Assembly: GCA_030046135.1 (NCBI GenBank)
Contig: JASIEC010000095.1
Location: 1-12,597, forward strand
DNA length: 12,597 nt
Origin: Thermoplasmata archaeon
GTDB lineage: Archaea > Thermoplasmatota > Thermoplasmata > Lutacidiplasmatales > UBA184
Reading direction: 5' to 3'
Shown: positions 1 through 7,155 of the stretch, one piece after another
How the letters are laid out: every line of letters begins with the position of its first letter
Numbering within the stretch: position 1 is the stretch's first letter
The notes under the pieces: model-generated
The model's database searches: none
What the model saw: the letters and a program-made list of their open reading frames with translations, nothing else
Told to the model about the DNA's origin: nothing
Translations under genes and position numbers: made by a program

Positions 1-597
1 AGACCCTCCAGCGGCGCTCCTGGGAATAGGGGATCTGGTCGGCGAGCCCGTCCCATCGAGTGTGCCAAGTGCGCTGGTGCGGCGGCTGCGAGCCCGATCC
101 GAGCCCAGGGCGTGCGAGCTCGCCCTCCGATTCGGGCGAGCCGGGAACAGCGGGATGGGGGGCCGAGGAGCGAGCTGTGGACCCAGCCGCCGCTTGAGGA
201 CGGAGGGGAAGCCGTACTGGCCTACCGGCGTGACCTGCCTTCGTCCGCCGCCACGACACAGCGGGCCGGCCGTCGTCAGTGGCCCGGCGCTCACTGGCCA
301 GCCCGTGGACTCCCTGTTCTGGTCCTCCACGGCCTAGGAGTCAGGCCGTTCCAGCGCACCTAAATCGGGGGCCGGCCGTCGCCGTGAGGCGAGCCCGGGG
401 GGATATGACTTTTCAGGCGAGGTCGCCCCGCTCGGGGTCGCGCCTCTCGATGCGGGGCCGAAGGTCCCGACCCGGTTTTTTACTATTGGCTAACGGTTCG
501 GAGGCCCCGATGCGCTCCACGCGGCGCAGCGATACATGCCGACACTTCGGCGATCCAAGCTGAGAGGCCAATCGGCGACGTCGTCCCGCTGTCCCCG
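1..597. other. Gene-free stretch at left edge
   Basis: I see no convincing coding region here. The open frames of 83-94 codons on the plus strand are rich in Arg, Pro, Ser and Gly, have no hydrophobic or domain-like segments, and look like chance frames in GC-rich DNA. The minus strand is free of stops for roughly the first 220 bases, so a gene running off the left edge (for example from the ATG at 56-54) cannot be excluded, but nothing recognisable is visible. Several inverted repeats occur: 275-281 with 292-298, 303-309 with 326-332, and 330-335 with 343-348. The last two overlap and so are mutually exclusive. A 13-base direct repeat (GGGCCGGCCGTCG) lies at 263-275 and 369-381. A terminator-like element at 435-481 is listed separately. 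I did not recognise an SRP or RNase P RNA. Confidence 0.5.
435..481 (+). terminator. GC hairpin followed by T6
   Basis: An outer stem GGGTCG (435-440) with CGACCC (468-473) encloses an inner stem (455-459 with 463-467, one G-U pair, GAA loop). It is followed two bases later by six T's at 476-481. This has the form of a plus-strand transcription end, although archaeal termination usually depends on the T-run alone. No plus-strand gene ends just upstream, so it may close an unrecognised RNA or be fortuitous. Confidence 0.3.
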
Positions 598-918
598 TTA
601 GTAATCCCGTGGGTCCAGGCCCTCGGTTTGCCCTCGGGAGTGCGCTAGCACGAAGAACACCGCCGCAAAACCGAGGAGCGGTATCGCCAGCGCGACCTCG
701 CCGACCACGAACTCACCCGGGGTGGCCCAGTAGCAGCCAAACTCCCGGGCGCAAAGGAGAATCCTGTGGTCATAGGTGAAGAACGGGGGGATGGCGACCA
801 CGCACCACATGAAGACGAAGACCGAGGCCCCGACGAAGAACCTCTGTCCCCGGCTGCCCAGCTTGGACCACCAGCTCCTCGGTTTCCCGACGAAGGGCTC
901 CTCTCTCCCCACGGACAA
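598..918 (-). CDS. Small two-helix membrane protein, unknown function
   Basis: A 106-residue protein that I do not recognise. It has two clear hydrophobic segments, at about 27-47 and 71-92. The N-terminal tail is basic (Lys12, Arg14, Lys19, Arg23, Arg26), which by the positive-inside rule places both ends in the cytoplasm. The loop outside carries Cys56 and Cys62, which could form a disulfide. The start is TTG at 918-916. A stop codon lies 12 codons upstream with no ATG or GTG between. A GAGGGCGG sequence 5-13 bases before the TTG could serve as ribosome binding site. GTG two codons later (912) is the alternative start. The two-helix hydropathy pattern is what favours this frame over the overlapping ones, which read as Arg/Ser/Pro-rich sequence. 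It stands alone, upstream of a gene-free stretch. Confidence 0.6.
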   Translation of the reverse strand: MSVGREEPFVGKPRSWWSKLGSRGQRFFVGASVFVFMWCVVAIPPFFTYDHRILLCAREFGCYWATPGEFVVGEVALAIPLLGFAAVFFVLAHSRGQTEGLDPRDY

Positions 919-952
919 GGGTACCGCCCTCGATGGAATGGCACGAGTGAGC

Positions 953-961
953 GCCTAAAAC
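953..961 (-). promoter_or_regulatory. TATA-like box of the small membrane protein
   Basis: Read on the minus strand this is GTTTTAGGC, the only A/T cluster in a GC-rich upstream region. A start about 26 bases downstream would fall near 932. That gives a leader of about 14 bases that just contains the GAGGGCGG ribosome-binding candidate before the TTG at 918. Confidence 0.4.
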
Positions 962-1172
962 GGCTCTGAGGCCCGGCCCCTCCGAAGTCCGGGACCACTC
1001 GCCCGGGCGCGAAGTCGGGGGGACGAGGTCCGAATCAACCGCGAGAAGTGGGCAGACCCTGGACCCTTGCGACCGTCTGGGTCGCGGCTTACCTGACGTG
1101 GCGCTCCGCGACGCCGGCGCAGAGGGCGATGAGGGGGCGAGCCAGCTCGAGCGTCCGGACCACGCCCCGGGA

Positions 1173-1182
1173 GAAACTCTTA
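1173..1182 (+). promoter_or_regulatory. Possible TATA-like box of tRNA-Thr
   Basis: The sequence GAAACTCTTA is the most A/T-rich stretch upstream of the tRNA and lies 31-40 bases before its first base. This fits an archaeal promoter with a short 5' leader. The match to a TATA consensus is weak. Confidence 0.3.
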
Positions 1183-1212
1183 CGGCCCTCGGGCGCTGAG
1201 TCTGCCTCGAAT

Positions 1213-1285
1213 GCCGCCATAGCTCAGTTGGTAGAGCGGCTGATTTGTAATCAGCAGGTCGGGAGTTCGACTCTCTCTGGCGGCT
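1213..1285 (+). tRNA. trnT: tRNA-Thr (anticodon UGU)
   Basis: A complete 73-base cloverleaf. The acceptor stem GCCGCCA (1213-1219) pairs perfectly with TGGCGGC (1278-1284). The D arm is GCTC/GAGC. The anticodon stem GCTGA/TCAGC encloses the loop TTTGTAA, giving anticodon TGT, which reads ACA threonine codons. The variable loop is AGGTC, and the T arm is GGGAG-TTCGACT-CTCTC with one G-U pair. The discriminator base is T (U73), a known feature of archaeal tRNA-Thr that supports both the identity and an archaeal host. CCA is not encoded and there is no intron. Three T's (1285-1287) at the 3' end may help termination. Confidence 0.97.
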
Positions 1286-1345
1286 TTGCGACGGTTCGCC
1301 GGCGCATCGACCGCCGGTCGGAGGTGGGTCACCGAGGTCGGTGGG

Positions 1346-1367
1346 CCGGGATCCCCCGAGATCCTGG
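1346..1367 (-). terminator. Stem-loop 3' of the propeller protein gene
   Basis: CCGGGATC (1346-1353) pairs with GATCCTGG (1360-1367) over 8 positions including one G-U, with a 6-base loop. It sits about 46 bases beyond the stop codon of the minus-strand gene ending at 1413. It has no T-run, so it may be a 3' end structure and not a terminator. A second, 6-bp stem lies at 1299-1304 with 1312-1317. Confidence 0.25.
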
Positions 1368-1412
1368 AACCGTCCCCGGGGTCGCTCCCATGAGCAATCG
1401 TAGGTCGGCGAG

Positions 1413-4400
1413 TCACGGCCGCGACGCGGAGAACATGATCGCGACCGATACGTTGGCGCCCTCGACCTTCACGGTCCGTGGCACGCCGACGTGGGTGTAG
1501 CCCGGGATCGCGCCCACCTGGTAGCCATGGGTGCCGTTCGGGATCTCGAACGATACGTTGGTCAGGTTTGTGCTACGAAGGACGCCCGCGATCCGGACGC
1601 TCCAGACCGTGCCCGAGGGAAGGCCGCTCTCCGTGAACGTCACCTCGTACGGTCGCACGAACTTGAGGGCCACCGAGACGCTCCGCTCGGTGACCACGAA
1701 CGAGCCGACCAACGGGAGGTCGATTCCCCCGCTCGTCGCCGTGATCGTGTCGCCGGGGAGGCTCTCGACCGCGTACGGATAGGTCCCGGGGGAGAGCCCG
1801 GCCAGGTCGAGCGTCCGCCCCGAGGAGCAGACGGAGACGCCGATCGAGACGCACCAGGAGTGGGGGGCCGGTAGGCCGGTCTCGTGGAAGGCGATCCGGT
1901 ACGTGGCGCCCCGGACGAACGTGAACGCCTCCGTCGGACCGCTCCCGCCCGTCCCGTTGAGGACGACCGAGCCCGTCGCGGCGAGGCCGCTGACCCGCTC
2001 TCCGACCGGGCCGAGGAGGAGGTAGCTGTACGTTCCCGCGGGCTCCTCGAAGCTGAGATCGCTCGAGGTCGCGACGTGCGCGACCCCGTTGAGCACGAGG
2101 GTCCACGACACCCCGTAGGGGAGGGTGCCCTGGTCGGAGAACGTGAGGAGGCTGTACGGGATCGGGGTGAACGCGACCTCCACGACCGCCCCTCCTCCGG
2201 TGACCTCGAGGTCCGAGACCGTCGGAGAGGCGTCGAACCCCGAGGCGGGCACGACCCGGAACGTGTAGTTCCCGTCGATGACCGTGAAGTTGATCGCGCC
2301 CGCCCCTCCCGAGACGCGGTCCGATCCGGCGATCGGGGCGCTGAGGTTCTCGGACCCGCCAAGCCAGTCGGTCCCGTTGACGATCTCGAGGGTCGAGGAG
2401 CCGACGTTCGCGACGGAGAGGTTGGACGTGCCGACGTTGAGGACGATCGGACCCGGCGCGACGCCCGCCGGGATCGTTCCGACGACGTCCCGTTGCGTGC
2501 CGTTGAGCACCGAGAGGTTGCCGCTGCCCCCGTTGCTGACGTACACGTAGCCGTTCAGCGGGTCGTAGCAGAGCCCGTCGGGGCCGGAGCCGACCCGGAC
2601 CGACGCGAGGATCGAGGAGCTCGGAGGGGCAAGGAGATCCACCGCGCCGTCCGTGCCGCCGACCGCGACGAACAGATCCCCCGTCGCGGTGTCGACGGTG
2701 ATCGCGGCCGGCCGGCTTCCGTTTCCGAGGGAGATCGTTCCCGACACGGTGTCGGACGCGGGGCTCACGACGGAGAGGTTTCCCGATCCCGCGTTCGCAA
2801 CGTAGACGAGGCCGTTGACGGGATCGTAGGCGATCGCGTCGGGATCCTCGCCGACCGTGAGCGTCGAGAGCACGGTGAGAGTGTGCCCGTCGACGACCGT
2901 CACCTCCCCGGCGCCCCCGCCCACCTGGTCGACGACGAAGACCTGGTCCTCGGCCGGCGCGGCGACGAGAGCACCGGGGTCGTCGCCCACCCCGACCGTA
3001 CCCACGAACCCGTCCGTCGAGGCGTTCAACACCGTGAGGTTGTCCGAGAGCCCGTTCGCGACGAACAGGTCCCCGTCGGAGGGGTTCAGGGCGAGCCCGT
3101 CCGGACCGCCGCCCACCCCGATCGAGACGTAGACGGCGTTCGTCCCGTTGAGCACGGTGAGATTGTCGTCCCCGGGGAGGGCGACGTAGGTGAGCCCGCT
3201 CGCGGGATCGAACACCTCGGCCGAGGGGCTCGAGGGTAGGGGCACCTCTCCCACGACGCCGTCCGAGACGACGGTCTGGAGGTCAACGCTCCAGAACGCC
3301 CCGTTCCCGAGACCGGATTCCTGGAACGAGAGCGTCCGCGGGAGCCCGAGCTGGAGCGCGATCGTCACGTTCGCGGTCGTGATATCGACCGATCCCGTCG
3401 GGGTCACCGCAAGGTACCCCGGCCCGGCCGTGTCGGCGTAGCTGTAGGCGCCGGAGGTCTCGAGGAACGAGATCGCCCCGTGGCCCGACTCGGTCGTGTT
3501 CGTCAACGTCGTCCGTGGGACCGCCGACGCGGCGCCCCCGTCGGAGTAGCTCCCGTTGACCACGGTGAGCTCGTCCGAGTCGCTCGTCGCGACGTAGAGC
3601 TCCCCCGAGGAGGTGTTGTTCACCGCGATCGAGATCGTCCCGCTCGGCACGGGGAAGGTCCCGGTGACCGTGTCGGTCGTGGTGTTCACGATCGACACCT
3701 GGCGCGAGGCGTTGAGCCCGACGTAGGTGTCGTTGTTGAGGCCGTCAAAGAGAGCCGAGCCCGCGTACGGCCCCACCGAGATCGTCTCGATCTGGGACGT
3801 GTCGTTGGGATCGACGACGTAGACACCGCCCGTCGGACCGTCGTTCGGTACGTAGAGATCGCCCGAGACGTTGTCGAGCGCGGGGGTCTCGGGCTCCGAT
3901 CCGCTCGGCAGCGGGATCCAGCCGATCGTGCGATTCGTCGACGCGTTCACGATCGTCAGGTTCGACGAGCCGAAGTTGGAGACGTACAGGAACCCCGTCC
4001 AGGCGTCGTACGTCAGCCCGACCGGCTCGACCCCGACGCGGATTGTCCCGGCCGACGCCACGCTCGTGCCGTTGATGATCGTCAGCGTGCCACGGCCCGG
4101 GACTCCCGAATCGGCGACGTAGAGGGTGTCGTTGATCGGGTCGATTGCGATCCCCTCCGGTGTCTTGCCGACCGGGATCGTCGTGTCCACCCGGTCGGTC
4201 GTCCCGTTGATGACCGTGACGGAGTTCGAGAGCGAGTTCGTCACGTAGACGAAGCCGTCGTACGGGTCGAGCGCGAGCCCGACGGGCCCTCCCCCGACGG
4301 GGATGTACGCGACGAGCGTGCTGTTGGTCCCGTTCAGGACCGCCACCGCGTCCGCGTCGGCGATCGCTACGTAGACCTGATCGTTGACGTAGTCGTAGAG

Positions 4401-4694
4401 GACGCCGGACCCTCCTCCCCCGACGTCGACCGTTCCGACCACCGCGTCCGAGGTCCCGCCGAGGGTCACGTTCCAAGTGGTCCCGTTGGGGAGACCCACC
4501 TCGGTGAAGTTGACATCGTACTCGGGCGAGACCGCCATCGCCGGCGACGGAACGACGGACGGCCCTGGACTCGCTCCGCCCCGGAGTGGAGGGGTGGCGA
4601 CGTCGGACGCTCCGTGGGACGGCAACGAGACCGCCCCCAGCGTCACGAGGAACGCCAACGAGACAGCGGCGACGCTGGGCCACGCCGGCCCCAT
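1413..4694 (-). CDS. Secreted double YVTN β-propeller surface protein
   Basis: A 1093-residue exported protein, probably a cell-surface or adhesion protein; its ligand is unknown. Residues 1-29 form a signal peptide. Two β-propellers of seven YVTN-type blades each (about 40-45 residues per blade, cores such as GFVYVTNSLSNSVTVING) span about 90-385 and 487-775. Each is flanked by the two halves of a β-sandwich domain: FTEVGLPNGTTWNV (62-75) with 404-448, and FQESGLGNGAFWSV (457-470) with 796-842. Three intact copies follow at about 848-926, 930-1012 and 1015-1089; the second of these carries Cys948 and Cys956, a possible disulfide. About 40 N-x-S/T sequons are present. There is no C-terminal transmembrane anchor. 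The ATG at 4694 is chosen because it begins the signal peptide and lies about 25 bases from a TATA-like box. The frame stays open upstream to 5486, but that part is Arg/Pro-rich and overlaps the zinc-ribbon gene in another frame, so it is not coding. Confidence 0.9.
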   Translation of the reverse strand: MGPAWPSVAAVSLAFLVTLGAVSLPSHGASDVATPPLRGGASPGPSVVPSPAMAVSPEYDVNFTEVGLPNGTTWNVTLGGTSDAVVGTVDVGGGGSGVLYDYVNDQVYVAIADADAVAVLNGTNSTLVAYIPVGGGPVGLALDPYDGFVYVTNSLSNSVTVINGTTDRVDTTIPVGKTPEGIAIDPINDTLYVADSGVPGRGTLTIINGTSVASAGTIRVGVEPVGLTYDAWTGFLYVSNFGSSNLTIVNASTNRTIGWIPLPSGSEPETPALDNVSGDLYVPNDGPTGGVYVVDPNDTSQIETISVGPYAGSALFDGLNNDTYVGLNASRQVSIVNTTTDTVTGTFPVPSGTISIAVNNTSSGELYVATSDSDELTVVNGSYSDGGAASAVPRTTLTNTTESGHGAISFLETSGAYSYADTAGPGYLAVTPTGSVDITTANVTIALQLGLPRTLSFQESGLGNGAFWSVDLQTVVSDGVVGEVPLPSSPSAEVFDPASGLTYVALPGDDNLTVLNGTNAVYVSIGVGGGPDGLALNPSDGDLFVANGLSDNLTVLNASTDGFVGTVGVGDDPGALVAAPAEDQVFVVDQVGGGAGEVTVVDGHTLTVLSTLTVGEDPDAIAYDPVNGLVYVANAGSGNLSVVSPASDTVSGTISLGNGSRPAAITVDTATGDLFVAVGGTDGAVDLLAPPSSSILASVRVGSGPDGLCYDPLNGYVYVSNGGSGNLSVLNGTQRDVVGTIPAGVAPGPIVLNVGTSNLSVANVGSSTLEIVNGTDWLGGSENLSAPIAGSDRVSGGAGAINFTVIDGNYTFRVVPASGFDASPTVSDLEVTGGGAVVEVAFTPIPYSLLTFSDQGTLPYGVSWTLVLNGVAHVATSSDLSFEEPAGTYSYLLLGPVGERVSGLAATGSVVLNGTGGSGPTEAFTFVRGATYRIAFHETGLPAPHSWCVSIGVSVCSSGRTLDLAGLSPGTYPYAVESLPGDTITATSGGIDLPLVGSFVVTERSVSVALKFVRPYEVTFTESGLPSGTVWSVRIAGVLRSTNLTNVSFEIPNGTHGYQVGAIPGYTHVGVPRTVKVEGANVSVAIMFSASRP

Positions 4695-4695
4695 C

Positions 4696-4724
4696 GCCTC
4701 GGGAGAGGCCGCGGGACTCTTAGG
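4696..4724 (-). promoter_or_regulatory. TATA-like box and inverted repeat before the propeller gene
   Basis: On the minus strand CTAAGAGT (about 4716-4723) is centred about 25 bases before the ATG at 4694, the spacing of a leaderless archaeal gene. Between box and start lies a perfect inverted repeat, GCCTC-GGGA-GAGGC (4696-4709). It could be an operator, or the GAGG next to the ATG could act in ribosome binding if the message has a leader. In this GC-rich DNA it may also be chance. Confidence 0.4.
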
Positions 4725-4888
4725 GGTTCCTGCGAGCGGCGAGGGCCCGACTGCCGCTCCCCCCGGCCGAACCCGACGGAGCGATCGCACAGTCGGGCTG
4801 GCGAGCGCGGCCAACCTGTCGGCCGAAGGATGTGCCCGCAGAGAAGTGCGAATCCCCGGGCCGGGAGACGGCCCCCGCCGGCCCCGCC

Positions 4889-5500
4889 TCAGCTGAAAAT
4901 GAGGCTGAGCGTCCCTGAGAACGACGAGGACGGCGAGATGATCGTGATGTTCATCGAGGCGTTCGTGCTTCCGGGGTTGCTCCCGCTGCCCGGGATCGTG
5001 AGCGGCGTCTGGGCGTAGGTGATCGCGAATCCCGTGGTGTTCGTGGTCACGCCGTGCACGGTACACGCCGATGCGTTGTAGTTCGGGATGGGGAAGTCGA
5101 ACGTCTGGTTCGCCCCCGTCGAACTGTTGAACCCGTAGTAGGCGACCTTCGGGTCGATATTGAGCCCGCAGACGTCGTTCGGGGCGAAGACGACGATCTC
5201 GCCGACCTGGACGGGAGGGTTGGACGAGGGGAGGAACAGGTAGGCGACGACCCCGCCCACGAGCAGCAGGACGAGCACCACGACGATGACCGTCACGAGC
5301 CCGGAGCGTCGCCGGGGAGGCGGGGAGATCGGTCCGGAGGACGACGCCGACGCGGGGGGAAGGGGCGTCGAGGGCGGCGGAGCGGAGACGCTCGGCGACC
5401 CCGACGTCGAGGGCCGGCTCACGGGGGCGCCGCAGTACTGGCAGAAGGCCGACCCCGGGGATAGGGGAGCCCCGCAGGCGGTACAATTCGAGGCGCTCAA
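4889..5500 (-). CDS. Zinc-ribbon single-pass membrane protein
   Basis: A 203-residue protein of unknown role. Residues 6-23 form a zinc ribbon with two CxxC pairs (Cys6/Cys9 in CTACG and Cys20/Cys23 in CQYCG). A Pro/Ser-rich linker (about 27-62), an Arg63-Arg65 cluster and one strongly hydrophobic helix (about 67-91) follow. The C-terminal half is a Ser/Thr/Asn-rich domain of about 110 residues with N-glycosylation sequons and two cysteines (Cys111, Cys146). The positive charges place the zinc ribbon inside and the C-terminal domain outside. Proteins with an N-terminal zinc ribbon and one membrane helix are common in archaea, usually without known function. The start is TTG at 5500: it lies six codons before the first zinc ligand, and an A/T box lies about 35 bases upstream. 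The propeller gene follows 194 bases downstream on the same strand with its own promoter-like box. Confidence 0.85.
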   Translation of the reverse strand: MSASNCTACGAPLSPGSAFCQYCGAPVSRPSTSGSPSVSAPPPSTPLPPASASSSGPISPPPRRRSGLVTVIVVVLVLLLVGGVVAYLFLPSSNPPVQVGEIVVFAPNDVCGLNIDPKVAYYGFNSSTGANQTFDFPIPNYNASACTVHGVTTNTTGFAITYAQTPLTIPGSGSNPGSTNASMNITIISPSSSFSGTLSLIFS

Positions 5501-5530
5501 GGTTGGACCGAACCAGCCGTACCGTGGGGA

Positions 5531-5543
5531 GTATTTCTAGAAA
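5531..5543 (-). promoter_or_regulatory. TATA-like box of the zinc-ribbon gene
   Basis: The minus strand reads TTTCTAGAAATAC, an A/T-rich island centred about 35 bases before the TTG at 5500. A transcript starting about 26 bases downstream would have a leader of under 12 bases, which supports the TTG start. Confidence 0.5.
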
Positions 5544-5589
5544 CGTCCCGAGTTCGCGAACTCGAGATCGACCATGGACGGCTCCTCCG

Positions 5590-6861
5590 TCATCCCGCCA
5601 GGTCGGGAGGCGCCGTTCGAGGGCGTCCCTCCCCTCCCGGGGGGGTGGGTGTCCGATAGCATCTCCAGTAGAGCAGGGCGACCACTGGGAGGAGGGCGAG
5701 CGCGAAGACAGCCCCCGCGTCCGCGAGTCCGACCCGATCGGAGAGCTCCGCCACCCCCACGGTCGGGACGGCGAGCGCGAGGTACCCCGCCAGGTAGAAT
5801 CCCGCCAGCATGCCGTCCCGGGCTTCTTCGGGGGCGATCCGGTCGCTCAGCGTGACGCTCCCCATGAACGTGAGGCCGACCGCGCCGCCGAGCGATGTCG
5901 ACACGATCGCGAGGAGCCCCCAGCTCCGCCAGGGGAGGATGACGACCAGGGCGACCAGCGCGACGAGCAGGGCGGGGAATCCGAGCAAGAGGGCTCGCCG
6001 GTCGCGTAGGTCGAACGTCGCGAGCTGCATCAGCGCCGCCGTGCCGAACATCAGGCAAACCACCGCGCCGGCCGCGATCGGGGCGGAGGCCCCGAGCCCG
6101 GTGCGAACGTACGACGGGACGAGGGCGGCGAAGAGGCCGTAGATCGAGTAGCAGGCGGCGATCCCTCCGACCGCGACCCAGAACGGCCGTCGCACGCTGG
6201 GCGGGACGGCGATGCGCGGGAGCAGGAACGGCCGGGCCGTTCCTCCTCCGACGGCGGTCTCGGGGATGGCCGCGAGGGCGAGGACGCCGACCGCGCTCGC
6301 CAGCACCGGGAGGAGGTAGACCCAGCGCGTGGGGTCCGGCCCAAATTCGACCAGCAGGGCGCTCAGGAGGACCCCCAGCGCGAACGCGCCGAAGTTCGCG
6401 GCGACCGCGACCCGGGCGACGTGGTGCTGGTCCCGAGACGGCTCGAGGTCGCTCATCGCCGCGGTCGCGACACTCGTGGTCGCGCCGACCGCGAGCCCTG
6501 AGATGAACCGCGCGAGGGCGAGCGCGAGGAGGCCCGGCGAGAACGCGAAGACCACGGCCGCCAGCGCCGTGAACGCCATGCCGAGGCGTAGGACGCTCTT
6601 TCGCCCGAGTCGCTCGGCTTGGGGAGCCACGAAGAACAGCGTGAGAAAGACCCCCGGGGTGTACGCGGCGAACATCAGCCCGAGGGCGCCCGACGAGAAG
6701 TGGAACTCCGCCTCGTAGCGAGGATAGAGCGGTGTCGGAACCGCGGCGGCGAACGCCGTCACGGCGAGAACGTAGGCGGTCCAGCGGAACGCACCGCGAG
6801 GCCCCCGGACGAGACCGGCGGTCCGGGGGCTCGGGGCTACTTCCGCCGGGGCCGATGCCAT
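5590..6861 (-). CDS. MFS transporter, substrate unknown
   Basis: A 423-residue integral membrane protein of the major facilitator superfamily with about twelve hydrophobic helices, the usual size for the family. The loop after helix 2 reads PQAERLGRKSVLRLG (80-94), a variant of MFS motif A with Pro and Glu where Gly and Asp are usual. The sequence RFISGLAVGA (118-127) matches the motif in helix 4. Such proteins exchange small solutes or drugs across the cytoplasmic membrane by proton coupling. Nothing in the sequence fixes the substrate; an efflux pump is as likely as an importer. The C-terminal tail is Pro-rich and cytoplasmic. The ATG at 6861 has a good ribosome binding site. It lies 294 bases downstream of the protease gene and 89 bases upstream of the zinc-ribbon gene, all on the minus strand. 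Confidence 0.92.
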   Translation of the reverse strand: MASAPAEVAPSPRTAGLVRGPRGAFRWTAYVLAVTAFAAAVPTPLYPRYEAEFHFSSGALGLMFAAYTPGVFLTLFFVAPQAERLGRKSVLRLGMAFTALAAVVFAFSPGLLALALARFISGLAVGATTSVATAAMSDLEPSRDQHHVARVAVAANFGAFALGVLLSALLVEFGPDPTRWVYLLPVLASAVGVLALAAIPETAVGGGTARPFLLPRIAVPPSVRRPFWVAVGGIAACYSIYGLFAALVPSYVRTGLGASAPIAAGAVVCLMFGTAALMQLATFDLRDRRALLLGFPALLVALVALVVILPWRSWGLLAIVSTSLGGAVGLTFMGSVTLSDRIAPEEARDGMLAGFYLAGYLALAVPTVGVAELSDRVGLADAGAVFALALLPVVALLYWRCYRTPTPPGGEGRPRTAPPDLAG

Positions 6862-6862
6862 G

Positions 6863-6870
6863 CTCTCCTT
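6863..6870 (-). promoter_or_regulatory. Ribosome binding site of the MFS gene
   Basis: AAGGAGAG lies directly before the ATG at 6861. It is the clearest Shine-Dalgarno sequence in the window and fixes this start. It also implies that this message has a leader. The nearest A/T cluster upstream is CCCATAACC on the minus strand (6956-6964), about 95 bases from the ATG. Confidence 0.6.
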
Positions 6871-7089
6871 CCCCGGCGGACCGCGCGCGCCGCCTCCTCC
6901 CGCGAGGGGACCGCGGCTCGCCGGCTCACGCTGGGCCCGGAGCCTAGGACATCGCGGTTATGGGCGAGCCGGTCCCCCGCTCGCGGGCGCACCCTGGGGA
7001 GGCCCCGCCGCAGGGCGGCCCAGAGGGGCCCGGGGCGGGTCGGCCTTCGAGAGACCCCAAGCGGCCCTCCGCCGGCCCCGGAGGGACGA

Positions 7090-7138
7090 CCGGCCCGAAG
7101 GGCCGGCCCCCTCCCCCGATCCGTTCTCGCGGATCGGG
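7090..7138 (-). terminator. Two stem-loops 3' of the protease gene
   Basis: Just past the stop codon of the minus-strand protease gene (7158-7156) lie two perfect hairpins. CCCGATCCG (7115-7123) pairs with CGGATCGGG (7130-7138) over 9 bp with a 6-base loop. CCGGCCC (7090-7096) pairs with GGGCCGG (7100-7106) over 7 bp with a GAA loop. Neither has a T-run on the minus strand, so they may stabilise the 3' end of the message instead of terminating it. The rest of the 294-base gap (6862-7155) is GC-rich with no supported gene. Confidence 0.4.
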
Positions 7139-7155
7139 CTCCTCTCTGACTCTCG

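Noticed and set aside
1..56. Minus-strand gene starting at the ATG at 56 and leaving the window
   Set aside because: Only 18 codons are visible, with no A/T box or ribosome binding site upstream and no recognisable sequence.
1..597. SRP RNA or RNase P RNA in the left region
   Set aside because: I searched both strands for the conserved SRP helix 8 core and the RNase P GGAAAGUCC-type and ACAGAA-type elements and found no clear match.
1213..1285. tRNA-Thr as an integration site of a mobile element
   Set aside because: I looked for a repeat of the tRNA 3' end elsewhere in the window and for integrase or phage genes, and found neither.
1048..1500. Plus-strand frame across the tRNA, containing AIAQLVERLICNQQ
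   Set aside because: This peptide is the known artefact of translating a tRNA gene. The minus-strand counterpart at 1180-1416 (ESRTPDLLITNQPLYQLSY) is rejected for the same reason.
1884..5018. Long plus-strand frames (451 and 512 codons) opposite the propeller gene
   Set aside because: Their sequences are rich in Arg, Asp and Val repeats that mirror the propeller repeat on the other strand; no start signals or domains were seen.
4695..5486. N-terminal extension of the propeller gene (frame open from 5486)
   Set aside because: The extension is Arg/Pro-rich, overlaps the well-supported zinc-ribbon gene in another frame, and precedes a proper signal peptide that begins at the ATG at 4694.
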